Of a stretch of 64,000 bases of DNA, positions 53,282 through 61,055 are shown one piece after another. Below the pieces are notes generated by a model. That model made no database searches. It was not told the DNA's origin and was given only the letters and a program-made list of their open reading frames with translations. Position 1 is the stretch's first letter; each line of letters begins with the position of its first letter. The DNA lies in contig BIFP01000008.1 of assembly GCA_005402585.1 (NCBI GenBank), positions 652,423 through 716,422 on the forward strand, in the 5' to 3' direction. The translations under genes were made by a program, and so were the position numbers. The stretch is from Micromonosporaceae bacterium KJ-029. GTDB taxonomy: Bacteria > Actinomycetota > Actinomycetes > Mycobacteriales > Micromonosporaceae.

Positions 53282-53293
53282 TGAAACGTTTCA
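53282..53293. promoter_or_regulatory. Rhamnose-regulon operator before the import operon
   Basis: A perfect TGAAACGTTTCA palindrome sits 50 bases upstream of the ATPase gene start (minus strand), in the gap shared with the divergent LacI gene. It matches the core of the site at 46642. Confidence 0.78.
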
Positions 53294-53443
53294 CTCGCGG
53301 CACGACTTTAGGGCGCCCGCCAGGCCCCGGTCAAGGGTTTCGGGCTGGTTACCGACTCGTTATCCGGACCCGCCGTGGGCCTCGGTGAACCTGTCCGCCT
53401 CCGGCCAACTCCGCGCGGCGGAGACGAGGTCGAGCGGTGGCGC

Positions 53444-53466
53444 TGGTACGTTTCACGACGCGAAAC
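53444..53466. promoter_or_regulatory. Imperfect rhamnose-regulon operator before the LacI gene
   Basis: TGGTACGTTTCA (53444-53455) matches 10 of 12 bases of the core, and GAAAC follows at 53462-53466 as an inverted half-site. It lies about 60 bases before the regulator start, suggesting autoregulation. It is weaker than the two perfect sites. Confidence 0.5.
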
Positions 53467-53513
53467 CGGATCAGCCGGCCAACCGCCGGGTCGTCACACT
53501 GCTTGAGGGAGAG

Positions 53514-54533
53514 ATGGCCGCCGCCAACATCAAACAAGTGGCGAAGCACGCCGGCGTGTCGCTCGGGACCGTCAGCAACGTGCTCAACCGGCCTGACCTC
53601 GTCTCTCCGGCCACCCGGCAGAAGGTGCTCGACGCCATCACCGCCCTGGGCTACGTCCGCAACGACTCCGCACGTCAACTGCGCGCCGGGCGCAGCCGGA
53701 CCGTCGCGATCCTGGTCCTCGACGTGTCGAACCCGTTCTTCACCGACGTGGTACGCGGCGCGGAGGCGGTGGTCGAGGAGGCCGGCGGGATGTTGGTCGT
53801 GTGCAACAGCGGCGAGGACCCCCGGCGGGAGCAACGCCACCTCGACATGCTCGAGGAGCAGCGCGTGCAGGGCCTGCTCGTCACCCCCGTCTCCGACGGC
53901 CGCCACCCCCGGCTGGACGCGTTCGTCGAGCGCGGCATCCCGGTGGTGCTGGTCGACCGTGGCTCCGGGCACCCGAGTCGCTGCTCGGTCGCCGTCGACG
54001 ACGTCACCGGCGGGCGCCTGGCCGCCGAACACCTCGCCGAGCGGGGGCACGAACGGATCGCGTACGTCGGTGGGCCGATCACGATCCGCCAGGTGGCCGA
54101 CCGGCACCTCGGCGCCGCCACCGCGCTCGCCGAACGGGACGTACCCCTGGACCTGCAGCTCGTCACGACACCCAGCCTGTCGGTCGACGCCGGCCGGCAG
54201 GCCGCCGACGATCTCGCGGCGCTCTCCCCCGACCGGCGGCCCACAGCGGTCTTCTGCGCCAACGACCTTCTGGCGCTCGGCCTGCTACAGGGCTCGATCG
54301 CGCACGGGCTGCGGGTGCCCGAGGACATCGCGATCGTCGGCTACGACGACATCGAGTTCGCCGCCGCGGCGGCCGTCCCGCTGAGTTCGGTACGGCAGCC
54401 CCGCGCCCAGTTGGGCCGCACCGCCGCCGAACTCCTCCTCGAAGAGTCGATCAACGGGGTCGGTCACCAGCACCGCCACGTCCTGTTCCAGCCCGAGTTG
54501 CTGGTCCGCGCGTCCAGCGACCACCACCGCTGA
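53514..54533 (+). CDS. LacI-family regulator of rhamnose catabolism
   Basis: A 339-residue regulator with the helix-turn-helix IKQVAKHAGVSLGTVSNVLN at about 5-24, hinge region and an effector domain (VGYDDIEFAAAAAVPLSSVRQP). GAGGGAG precedes the ATG at 53514. It is divergent from the import operon, with operators at 53282 and 53444 in between and matching sites at 46642 and 36992. Its inducer is probably rhamnose or rhamnulose. In E. coli the rhamnose regulators are AraC-type, so this is a different design. The gene name used in other genomes varies, so no symbol is given. Confidence 0.94.
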   Translation: MAAANIKQVAKHAGVSLGTVSNVLNRPDLVSPATRQKVLDAITALGYVRNDSARQLRAGRSRTVAILVLDVSNPFFTDVVRGAEAVVEEAGGMLVVCNSGEDPRREQRHLDMLEEQRVQGLLVTPVSDGRHPRLDAFVERGIPVVLVDRGSGHPSRCSVAVDDVTGGRLAAEHLAERGHERIAYVGGPITIRQVADRHLGAATALAERDVPLDLQLVTTPSLSVDAGRQAADDLAALSPDRRPTAVFCANDLLALGLLQGSIAHGLRVPEDIAIVGYDDIEFAAAAAVPLSSVRQPRAQLGRTAAELLLEESINGVGHQHRHVLFQPELLVRASSDHHR

Positions 54534-54539
54534 TCAGAG

Positions 54540-54966
54540 ACGCGCAGCGCCGCTCGGACGCCGTCCCGGCGAGCCAGACCCCGACGGCGACGGTGGCGCC
54601 GGCCAGGACGAGTCCGATGACGCGTCCCGGGGTGACAGTCAGGGTTTCCTGGAAGGCGGTGATGCCGATGACCACGCTGGCGATCGGATCGGTGAGGGTC
54701 AGGGCGGTCAGCGGTGCGGCCAGGCGGCCGTGCTGGAACGCGTTCTGGTTCAGCAGCACCCCGACGGCGACGGTCACCGCCAGGCCCAGGAACGGCCGGC
54801 TGGCCATGACGGGCTGGGACGACGGCGAGCGGCCCGAGCCGCAGCGCGATGACCTGTAGCGCGACGCCGGCGAAGTCGGGAACCCAACCCGACAGCCACA
54901 GCCGGCTACGAGCCAGTTGAACCAGCAGGCGCGGGTCCAGCGCGGTGGCGTCTTCACGCGTGGTAT
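54540..54966 (-). pseudogene. DMT-family transporter remnant
   Basis: On the minus strand, from about 54966, codons read DATALDPRLLVQLARSRLWLSGWVPDFAGVALQ, the first cytoplasmic loop of a DMT/EamA transporter without its first helix. An extra C near 54822-54827 shifts the frame. After it the other frame gives VMASRPFLGLAVTVAVG joined directly to LLNQNAFQHGRLAAPLTALTLTDPIASVV and VIGLVLAGATVAVGVWLAG, the last third of such proteins. About half of a normal 290-residue protein is missing from the middle. It follows the glycosyltransferase gene, where an intact DMT gene is common in related loci. Confidence 0.68.
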
Positions 54967-56189
54967 CGGCGATGGCCGGACGGCCGCCCGGCCGCCTGCC
55001 GGACGGCTTCCGAGACCACCGCGGCCATGTCGGTCGCGGTGACGATGGCGGTCGGCGCCGGGGTCTCCGGGGCGGTCAACGCGGTGAGTACCGGCCGCAG
55101 GTGCCGGGTGGTGGTGACGTAGGTGGTCAGTCCGGCGTCGGCCAGCACCTCGGCGTTGGCCCTGCCGTGCCCGGGAATCGGCCGATAGGTGACGGTCGGC
55201 AGGCCGGACGCCAGCGACTGCTGGCAGGTCAGTCCACCGGCGTTCTCCACGACGACGTCGACCGCCCGCATGAGGTCGGGCATGTCGTCGACCCAACCCA
55301 TCACGTATCCGGGAAAGCCCTGTAGCCGCTCGCGCAGGGCCTCGTTGCGTCCGCACACGATCACCGGTGTCACGCAACCGGTGGCGAGCACCTCCGCCGC
55401 GGTGCGGATCACGTCGCCGACTCCCCAGGAGCCCGCGACGATCAGTGCCAGCCGGGCGTGGTCGGGCAGGCCGAAGCGGGCTCGCGCCTCGTGTTTGCGG
55501 TCCGCGGGCAACGGCGTGAACCGGGCGGACACCAGCGGGCTCACCACCCGTACGTCGCGGGCGCCACGCTCGGTTACCTGTTGCTGGGTGGCGTCGTGAA
55601 TGACGCAGTAGGTGTCGACGCCGGGTGACATCCAGGTCGGGTGCACCGCGAAGTCGGTCACGTAGGCGATCACCGGGGCGCTGAGCCGCCCCCTGCGGCG
55701 GAGCGGCCCGAGGAGCTGGTTGGCGAACGGAAAGGTCGTGACGACGAGTCTGGTGCCCGGTGGTAGCCGCAACAGCATCCGCCGGGAGGCGAGGCGCAGC
55801 GCCGCCCGGATCGCGGTGACTGCCACCGATGAGCGGTCGGTGATCGTGAACAGGGCGTCGTAGCTCCAGGGAAACCAGCGGAGCAGGGCCCGGTAGACCT
55901 CGCGGACGAGGGCGTGCAGGGGTCGGGGAAGCGCCGCGAAGAAGTTGAGATGTTCGACCACGATCCCATCCGCGGCCAGTCGGTCCGCCAACTCGGCGGC
56001 GGCGGCGTCGTGTCCGGCACCGATGTCCGCGGACACCACCACGATCCGGTCCTGGACCGCCCGGTGCCCCGGGTCGCCGGAGACCCGATGGTCCCCGGTG
56101 TGCGCGGCTTCGGCCATGGGCAATCGGAACCTGGTCCCGTCGGGCATGACGGCACCGGCAAGGGGCGTCCGCTCCTGCCGCTGGCTCAC
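54954..56189 (-). CDS. MGDG synthase-like GT-B glycosyltransferase
   Basis: A 411-residue GT-B glycosyltransferase resembling MGDG synthases and MurG-type enzymes. The front DRIVVVSADIGAGHDAAAAEL is the acceptor-loop signature, VIAYVTDFAVHPTWMSPGVDTY follows, and the donor site is VDVVVENAGGLTCQQSLASGLPTVTY. It probably adds a sugar to a membrane lipid. The GTG start at 56189 is the outermost; later ATGs at 56147 and 56126 are possible since no good ribosome site is seen. It lies 57 bases after the deacetylase gene and is followed by a broken DMT transporter gene. Confidence 0.87.
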   Translation of the reverse strand: MSQRQERTPLAGAVMPDGTRFRLPMAEAAHTGDHRVSGDPGHRAVQDRIVVVSADIGAGHDAAAAELADRLAADGIVVEHLNFFAALPRPLHALVREVYRALLRWFPWSYDALFTITDRSSVAVTAIRAALRLASRRMLLRLPPGTRLVVTTFPFANQLLGPLRRRGRLSAPVIAYVTDFAVHPTWMSPGVDTYCVIHDATQQQVTERGARDVRVVSPLVSARFTPLPADRKHEARARFGLPDHARLALIVAGSWGVGDVIRTAAEVLATGCVTPVIVCGRNEALRERLQGFPGYVMGWVDDMPDLMRAVDVVVENAGGLTCQQSLASGLPTVTYRPIPGHGRANAEVLADAGLTTYVTTTRHLRPVLTALTAPETPAPTAIVTATDMAAVVSEAVRQAAGRPSGHRRYHA

Positions 56190-56246
56190 CGGGCACGGTT
56201 ACCCGCCCTCGCCACCGCCATGCCGGCATCGCCGTCGGCGCCGGGA

Positions 56247-56990
56247 CTAGGGTTGCGTTCGTCCCGTCCGGGCGCCGGATGCCTGGTGTGCGCCGAGAGT
56301 GCCGATTGCCAGGTTCCGGTCACCGGCCCATTCGATGAGGTACGGCAGGGCGGCCAGCGTCCCCCGCCAGGCCCCCGGGGTGGACGCGCAGTCGGAGTCG
56401 TGCAACAACACTGTCCCGCCGCCGTCGAGGTCCTTGACCATCGTGCGCCAGATCGATTCCGGTGGCCGACCGGCCACCCAGTCGCGCCCCCATGCCGTCC
56501 ACAGTCGCGGAGTCAGCCCCAACCGCCGACAGGCCAGCACCCCGGCGGTCGTCAGCACCCCGTACGGGGGCCGGTACCAGACCGGCGCCTCACCCGTTAC
56601 GGCGGCGATCCGGTCCCGCGCCCGCGCGATGTCGGTGTACGTGCCGGCCGGAGATCGCCAGAGCAGGTTCCGGTGCTCCCACCCGTGGACCGCGATCTCG
56701 TGTCCCGCCGCGGCCAGTTCCCGACCGAGTCCCGGGTCGCGGTCGAGCATGCTGCCGAGAACGAAGAACGTCGCCCTGATCCGGGCCCGCTCCAGCAGCC
56801 GCAGGAACAGCGGCGTGGAACGCCGATCGGGTCCGTCGTCGAACGTCAACGCGATACTGCCGGGTGACCCCAGACCCGACAGGTGAGGCCAGAACCGACG
56901 TATCACCCCCGCGGCGGTCGCCGCCGGCAGGCCCTGTACCGCGAACCCCAGAGCGGCAACAGCGGCCGTCCCCACCATCATCCGCCGCAT
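56247..56990 (-). CDS. Polysaccharide deacetylase (NodB-like, CE4)
   Basis: A 247-residue exported protein. The signal segment spans residues of about 1-27. The CE4 fold has TFDDGPD (49-55) with the catalytic base and metal Asp, HGWEH (102-106) with two metal histidines, and RPPYGVLTTAGVL. It probably removes N-acetyl groups from a cell-wall or surface glycan. GAGGTAACC precedes the ATG at 56990, so the longer frame to 57041 is not needed. It is probably co-transcribed with the glycosyltransferase gene. Confidence 0.92.
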   Translation of the reverse strand: MRRMMVGTAAVAALGFAVQGLPAATAAGVIRRFWPHLSGLGSPGSIALTFDDGPDRRSTPLFLRLLERARIRATFFVLGSMLDRDPGLGRELAAAGHEIAVHGWEHRNLLWRSPAGTYTDIARARDRIAAVTGEAPVWYRPPYGVLTTAGVLACRRLGLTPRLWTAWGRDWVAGRPPESIWRTMVKDLDGGGTVLLHDSDCASTPGAWRGTLAALPYLIEWAGDRNLAIGTLGAHQASGARTGRTQP

Positions 56991-57104
56991 GGTTACCTCG
57001 CAGTCGACCTCCGGAGCACTACGCGTCGGATACCCGGCCATGTCCGAACTAGGCCCCGCGTCGAGGTCTCTGGCCGTCTACGGCGGACCCCCCACCCTGA
57101 TGGA

Positions 57105-57118
57105 CGAAAACCTTTTCG
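57105..57118. promoter_or_regulatory. CGAAAA-CC-TTTTCG palindrome upstream of the truncated metalloprotease
   Basis: A perfect inverted repeat with six-base arms, matching 13 of 14 bases of the site at 58903-58916 before the LacI gene. It lies 115 bases upstream of the deacetylase start and 153 upstream of the metalloprotease fragment start. It is probably a LacI-type operator. Confidence 0.55.
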
Positions 57119-57140
57119 GCAAAGGCGTCCGGGTGATTAG

Positions 57141-57977
57141 CACCGGGTCCTGCGAACACCGTGGTGTCGACTTGCCACCATCGCCCAACCCCTTACGCCC
57201 GCGCCCACCCCGACCAGTCCGCCACCGACCAGCGGCTGGAACCCGCCGGCCAATCTGGTGACTCCGCTCAACCAGGTGTGGCAGCACGTGGAGCAGACCT
57301 ACAACAACGGCAACCTGTACGGGTTCCGCAACTACGGCTGGGACCAGGTGATGGCCAACCGGGGTTACCTGAACTTCTGTGTCCGTTGGGACTCCACTAC
57401 CACGGTCACCGCCACCCAGCGCGACCAGATCCACGCCACGCTGGCTCGGCAGTACAAGAAGTGGATGGACGTGATGGTCGGGCACAACGCCTGGCCGTAC
57501 CGGGACGTGCCGGTGCGGGTGGTCGGATGGGCGGTCCGGGACCGTAACCAGTTGCAGTGGAGCGACAGCTCCGTCGACATCTACGTCAACAACATCCGGG
57601 AGAACGCCCCGCAGTGCTCCGAGCCCTGCGGCCGGTTCTTCAACCAGAACGGCCAGTACCCCAACTGCCCCGGTGGCGCCGCCCGCCACTACGACCAGTC
57701 ACTGTGGCTGACCGACGGGTTCGGTGGCGGCGCCGGCGGCGACTGGGGCCAGCGGATGGGCCGGGAGTACTTCATGGCCAACCTCAACGCCGACAACATG
57801 CACATCCTGCTCCACGAGATCGGCCACACCTTCGGCCTCGACGACTTCTACGACTGGACACCCAGCGGCGTCGGCGGATTCCTGATGCGTGCCGGCAGCG
57901 CCAACTCGATCACCGAGTTCGACGCCTGGATGTTCCGCGACTGGTGGCGCCACCTCAAGAGCCGCTACGGCTACTGA
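57141..57977 (+). pseudogene. Secreted zinc metalloprotease lacking its signal peptide and carbohydrate-binding module
   Basis: The frame is open from a stop at 57138-57140 and encodes a Pro/Thr-rich linker (PTPTSPPPTSGWNPPANL) before the catalytic domain, whose first usable start is a GTG at 57258 (239 residues). The domain has HEIGHTFGLDD (186-196 from the GTG), the HExxHxxGxxD zinc site, and the FYDWTPSGVGGFLM segment. Related secreted proteins have a signal peptide and cellulose-binding domain before this linker; here both are absent. It is probably 5'-truncated, though a leaderless cytoplasmic protein cannot be excluded. Confidence 0.75.
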
Positions 57978-58096
57978 CCCCACACCCCGCCCTGGCCCGG
58001 CACCGCGCGGGCCAGGGCGGTGAGGCCAGGCGAGCCCCAGCGCAAGCCGAGGGGCGTCTCTGGACGCCGCTGGTGTGCGTCGGGCACAGTCGGACT

Positions 58097-58717
58097 GTGG
58101 CAAACTCCATCACCGTACGCCATCGCTCCATGGACGAGATCATGGAAGGGCTGCACCTCGTGCGGCGCTCCCCACGGGGTGTCGGCACCCTGGCGTTGGC
58201 CGTACGTCGGCCGGCCGTTGACGCCCGAGAGGTGCTGTCCCTGGCCGAACTGGACCCTGACGTCGGGCTGATCGGCGACAGCTGGAGTCAACGGCCCAGC
58301 TCACTAACGACCGACCGGTCACCGCACCCCGACATGCAGCTGAACGTCATCAACTCCCGCTTCATCGAACTGATCGCAGGTCCTGATCGTGATGCCTGGG
58401 CACTCGCCGGGGATCAGCTCTACGTCGACCTCGACCTGAGCGTCGGCGCCTTGCCAGCCGGTTCACGCCTGGCGATCGGCGACCGGGCCGTAATCGAAGT
58501 GACCGACCAGCCACACAACGGCTGTGCCAAATTCGCCGCCCGGTTCGGACGCGACGCCCACAAAATCGTCTGGAGCGAGGAGGGCCAGCGACTGCGACTG
58601 CGCGGTCTCAACGCCCGGGTGCTCGTCGGCGCAACGATCAAGGCAGGCGACACCGTACGGCATTTCCCCGCCGACGCCGGCCAGCCTCACACCGAACGTC
58701 TCAGCACGTACGAATAG
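58097..58717 (+). CDS. MOSC-domain-like protein
   Basis: A 206-residue protein. Its C-terminal two thirds follow the MOSC pattern: LYVDLDLSVGALPAGSRLAIGD, EVTDQPHNGCAKFAARFG with the conserved Cys, and VLVGATIKAGDTVR. MOSC domains bind or transfer sulfur for molybdenum cofactor enzymes or reduce amidoximes. The N-terminal 50 residues (LHLVRRSPRGVGTLALAVRRPA) are an extension typical of some short MOSC proteins. The GTG at 58097 is chosen; ATG at 58130 is possible. It stands alone. Confidence 0.8.
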   Translation: MANSITVRHRSMDEIMEGLHLVRRSPRGVGTLALAVRRPAVDAREVLSLAELDPDVGLIGDSWSQRPSSLTTDRSPHPDMQLNVINSRFIELIAGPDRDAWALAGDQLYVDLDLSVGALPAGSRLAIGDRAVIEVTDQPHNGCAKFAARFGRDAHKIVWSEEGQRLRLRGLNARVLVGATIKAGDTVRHFPADAGQPHTERLSTYE

Positions 58718-58900
58718 CGCCTGACCACCTGCCCCGCGCCCTGCCCCGCCTGCGCCAAGGTCGTGCTCGATCCTGGGGCGAGTGGCAGTTCAGGCGACTG
58801 GATGCCACTCAATCCGGAATCGCGCACAGGTCCACCAGGCGAACCCGGCCGCCTCCACGCTTTCGTGCCTGGTCAACCCCATGGTGTTCGGCGAAGCATT

Positions 58901-58918
58901 GCCGAAATCCTTTTCGGC
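58901..58918. promoter_or_regulatory. GCCGAAA-TCCT-TTTCGGC palindrome upstream of the LacI gene
   Basis: Perfect seven-base arms around TCCT lie 115 bases before the TTG start at 59034, in a 316-base gap otherwise without recognisable features. The central 14 bases differ by one from 57105-57118. It is probably the binding site of the LacI protein encoded downstream. Confidence 0.6.
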
Positions 58919-59033
58919 GTCCATTGTCAAGGCTGGGCCGCCGGGTCGATCGAGACCTGACGAAGGACTACCCGGCCCCTCGGCGGTGCGTCCGCGCCCG
59001 TCCGAGGGGCCTCCTGGGACGAGGAGGGGCAGG

Positions 59034-60140
59034 TTGATCGAGAACAATGGCCGCGCGCCGGTGGGCGGCGCATGGCCGGCCCGGTCCGGCACGTCGCGCA
59101 CCAGCCGCGCCGACCGGCTGGTCCGACGCCCTGGTCGTTCGATCATGCGGGATGTCGCCGAACTGGCGGGGGTGTCCGCCCAGACCGTCTCCCGGGTGAT
59201 CAATGAGCATCCGTACGTCGCCGACGGCACCCGGCAGCGGGTGCTGGCCGCCATGCGAGTGCTCGACTACCAGCGGAATCCGGCGGCTCGCGCGCTGGTC
59301 ACCCGGCGCTCCGGCACGCTCGGGATCGTCGGCTACGAGAGCCCGCTGTACGGGCCGACCTCCATGTTGTACGCGATCGAGGGTGCGGCCCGCGCCGCCG
59401 GCTACTTCGTCAGCGTCGCCAGCGTGCGTCACCTCGACCGCCGGTCGGTGCTCGAAGCGGTCGACTGGCTGCGTCGCCAGTCGGTCGAGGGGATCATCGC
59501 CATCGCACCCAAGGCGTCCATGGCCAGTGCGCTGACCCAGGCGTCGGCCGGAATGGCCTGCGTGACCGTGGGTGGGGGTTGCAGCGACGCGATCCCGAGC
59601 GCGCAGATCGACAACGCCGCCGGTGCGCGGCTGGCCACCCGGCACCTGCTCGACCTGGGCCACGCCACCGTTCACCACGTGGCCGGGCCGACCGACTGGC
59701 CGGAGGCGGGCGAACGGATCCACGGCTGGCGGGACGCCCTCCGGGCCGCCGGTGCGCCGACACCGCCGGTGGTGCCCGGTGACTGGAGTGCCGGTGCGGG
59801 TTACGAGCAGGGCAAGGGACTGGCCCGGGACCGGTCCGTCACGGCCGTGTTCTGCGCCAGCGATCAGCTCGCCCTCGGCGTGCTGCGGGCGTTGCACGAG
59901 GCTGGCCGGAGGGTTCCGGACGACGTCAGCGTGGTGGGCTTCGACAGCACCCCTGACGGGGGATACTTCCTGCCGCCACTGACGTCGGTACGGCAGGACT
60001 TCGTCGAACTCGGTCGGAGCAGCCTGGCGCTGCTGCTGTCGCAACTCGATCCGGTCGGGGAGGCGCCGGTTCTCCGGCGAACCCTGCTGCTGCCCGAACT
60101 CGTGCTCCGGTCGAGCACGGCACCACCGCCGAGCGGGTGA
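59034..60140 (+). CDS. LacI-family regulator
   Basis: About 368 residues. A basic 40-residue N-terminal extension (VGGAWPARSGTSRTSRADRL) precedes the helix-turn-helix MRDVAELAGVSAQTVSRVIN, and a full effector domain follows (VVGFDSTPDGGYFLPPLTSVRQ). GAGGAGGGG five bases before the TTG at 59034 makes this start likely; starting at the internal ATG (MRDVAELAG) would leave only three residues before the DNA-binding domain. It is probably a sugar-responsive repressor. The adjacent palindrome and its twin at 57105 are its likely sites; its target enzymes appear to have decayed. Confidence 0.9.
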   Translation: MIENNGRAPVGGAWPARSGTSRTSRADRLVRRPGRSIMRDVAELAGVSAQTVSRVINEHPYVADGTRQRVLAAMRVLDYQRNPAARALVTRRSGTLGIVGYESPLYGPTSMLYAIEGAARAAGYFVSVASVRHLDRRSVLEAVDWLRRQSVEGIIAIAPKASMASALTQASAGMACVTVGGGCSDAIPSAQIDNAAGARLATRHLLDLGHATVHHVAGPTDWPEAGERIHGWRDALRAAGAPTPPVVPGDWSAGAGYEQGKGLARDRSVTAVFCASDQLALGVLRALHEAGRRVPDDVSVVGFDSTPDGGYFLPPLTSVRQDFVELGRSSLALLLSQLDPVGEAPVLRRTLLLPELVLRSSTAPPPSG

Positions 60141-60176
60141 TCGCCCGGCGGAGGGGGCAAACCGGTCCCGGCGGCC

Positions 60177-60686
60177 TCAGCCGGGCAGTGCCGGCCCGGT
60201 GGACTCGCGGACCACCAGGCGGCCGGGCTGCCGGATCACCCCGGCGCCACCGTTGCCGTCCAGGGCGGCGAGGAGATGGTTGACCGCGGTCGCGCCGAGC
60301 TGTTCGAGGTTGAGGTCCACGGTGGTCAGGGCGGGTCGGCAGTCTGCGGCGAAGAACTCCCAGTTGTCGTACCCGACGATCGCCACGTCGTCCGGAATCC
60401 GCCGGCCGAGTTCGCGCAGGCTGTCGGCGACCCCGGCGGCGATCTGGTCGTTGCCGCAGAAGATGGCGTCCACGTCCGGCCGAGCCGCCAGCAGCAGGCG
60501 TCCGGCATGCCGGCCCCACCGTTGTGACCACTCGCCGTAGAGCGGGTCGCCGGCCGGGGTGAGGTCCGCCTCGGCGAGCACGGTTCGTAGCCCGGCCGCC
60601 CGATCACGGGCCGCGCGGTAGGTGTCCGGCCCGGTGACGTGCCCGGTCCGGCGCCGGCCCTGCGACACCAGGTGTTCGGCGGCGAG
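60177..60686 (-). pseudogene. LacI-family effector-domain remnant
   Basis: The minus strand encodes the C-terminal half of a LacI protein: AAEHLVSQGRRRTGHVTGPD, ARPDVDAIFCGNDQIAAGVADSLRELG, DDVAIVGYDNWEFFAADCRPALTTVDLN and a proper end. The helix-turn-helix and first half are absent; homology ends near 60686. It converges with the intact LacI gene at 60140 with only 36 bases between stops. With no DNA-binding domain it cannot act as a repressor. Confidence 0.75.
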
Positions 60687-60806
60687 AGCGCCTACGCCGA
60701 CGTGCCCGGGAGCGGGTACCCGATCGCGATCAACCAGTACAACCGGGTCATCTTCCCTGCGGTGAGCACGTCCCGGCTGCGGGTGGTGTTGCAGTCCAAC
60801 GCCGCC
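60675..60806 (+). pseudogene. C-terminal remnant of a secreted glycosidase
   Basis: The plus strand reads YADVPGSGYPIAINQYNRVIFPAVSTSRLRVVLQS, a beta-sandwich C-terminal pattern known from secreted glycoside hydrolases (GH127-like and related). The upstream catalytic part is missing; homology begins where the opposite-strand LacI remnant ends. The same bases on the minus strand give a chance LacI-like PVVLVDRD, so strand assignment is not beyond doubt. Confidence 0.5.
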
Positions 60807-60842
60807 GGCGACGCCCGTTGCCGTTCAACCCCGCTCGCGTTC

Positions 60843-60893
60843 GAGATCTTGGACAGTTCCCGTTACGGGCTGACGGGAACTGTCCAAGATCTC
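60843..60893. repeat. Long perfect inverted repeat, 21-bp arms, 9-base loop
   Basis: GAGATCTTGGACAGTTCCCG and one further base (60843-60863) are exactly complementary to 60873-60893 around TACGGGCTG. This is longer than most terminators, has no T-run, and stands at the right border of the decayed region. It may be a dispersed palindromic element or a MITE-like remnant. Confidence 0.75.
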
Positions 60894-61028
60894 ACGTCCG
60901 CATCCTGCCCTCTGGGAACGGTGGTGGCGTGGGAGCGGGAACGTGCGTCAGGACCCACCCGTGGTCCACGCACCACGACGACCGAAGCGCCTCGCTCGGC
61001 GACGGCTGAGGCTGGTCGATTGACTCAG

Positions 61029-61047
61029 CTATTCCCCTAGGGAATAG
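61029..61047. promoter_or_regulatory. Operator-like CTATTCCC-CTA-GGGAATAG before padR
   Basis: Perfect eight-base arms around CTA lie eight bases before the ATG at 61056. Short inverted repeats directly over the promoter are usual PadR targets, so autoregulation is likely. A GTG inside it at 61047 is a possible but less likely start. Confidence 0.65.
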
Positions 61048-61055
61048 TGGAACCC

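Noticed and set aside
58718..59033. Coding sequence in the 316-base gap before the LacI gene
   Set aside because: The frame continuous with LacI is open, but it has no family-like sequence or ribosome site before 59034. Only the palindrome at 58901 was supported.
60720..60790. Minus-strand PVVLVDRD, which resembles a LacI effector-domain strand
   Set aside because: The spacing to the next LacI element is about six residues short, sequence upstream of it is not LacI-like, and the plus strand gives a longer glycosidase-type match. Kept only as an ambiguity.
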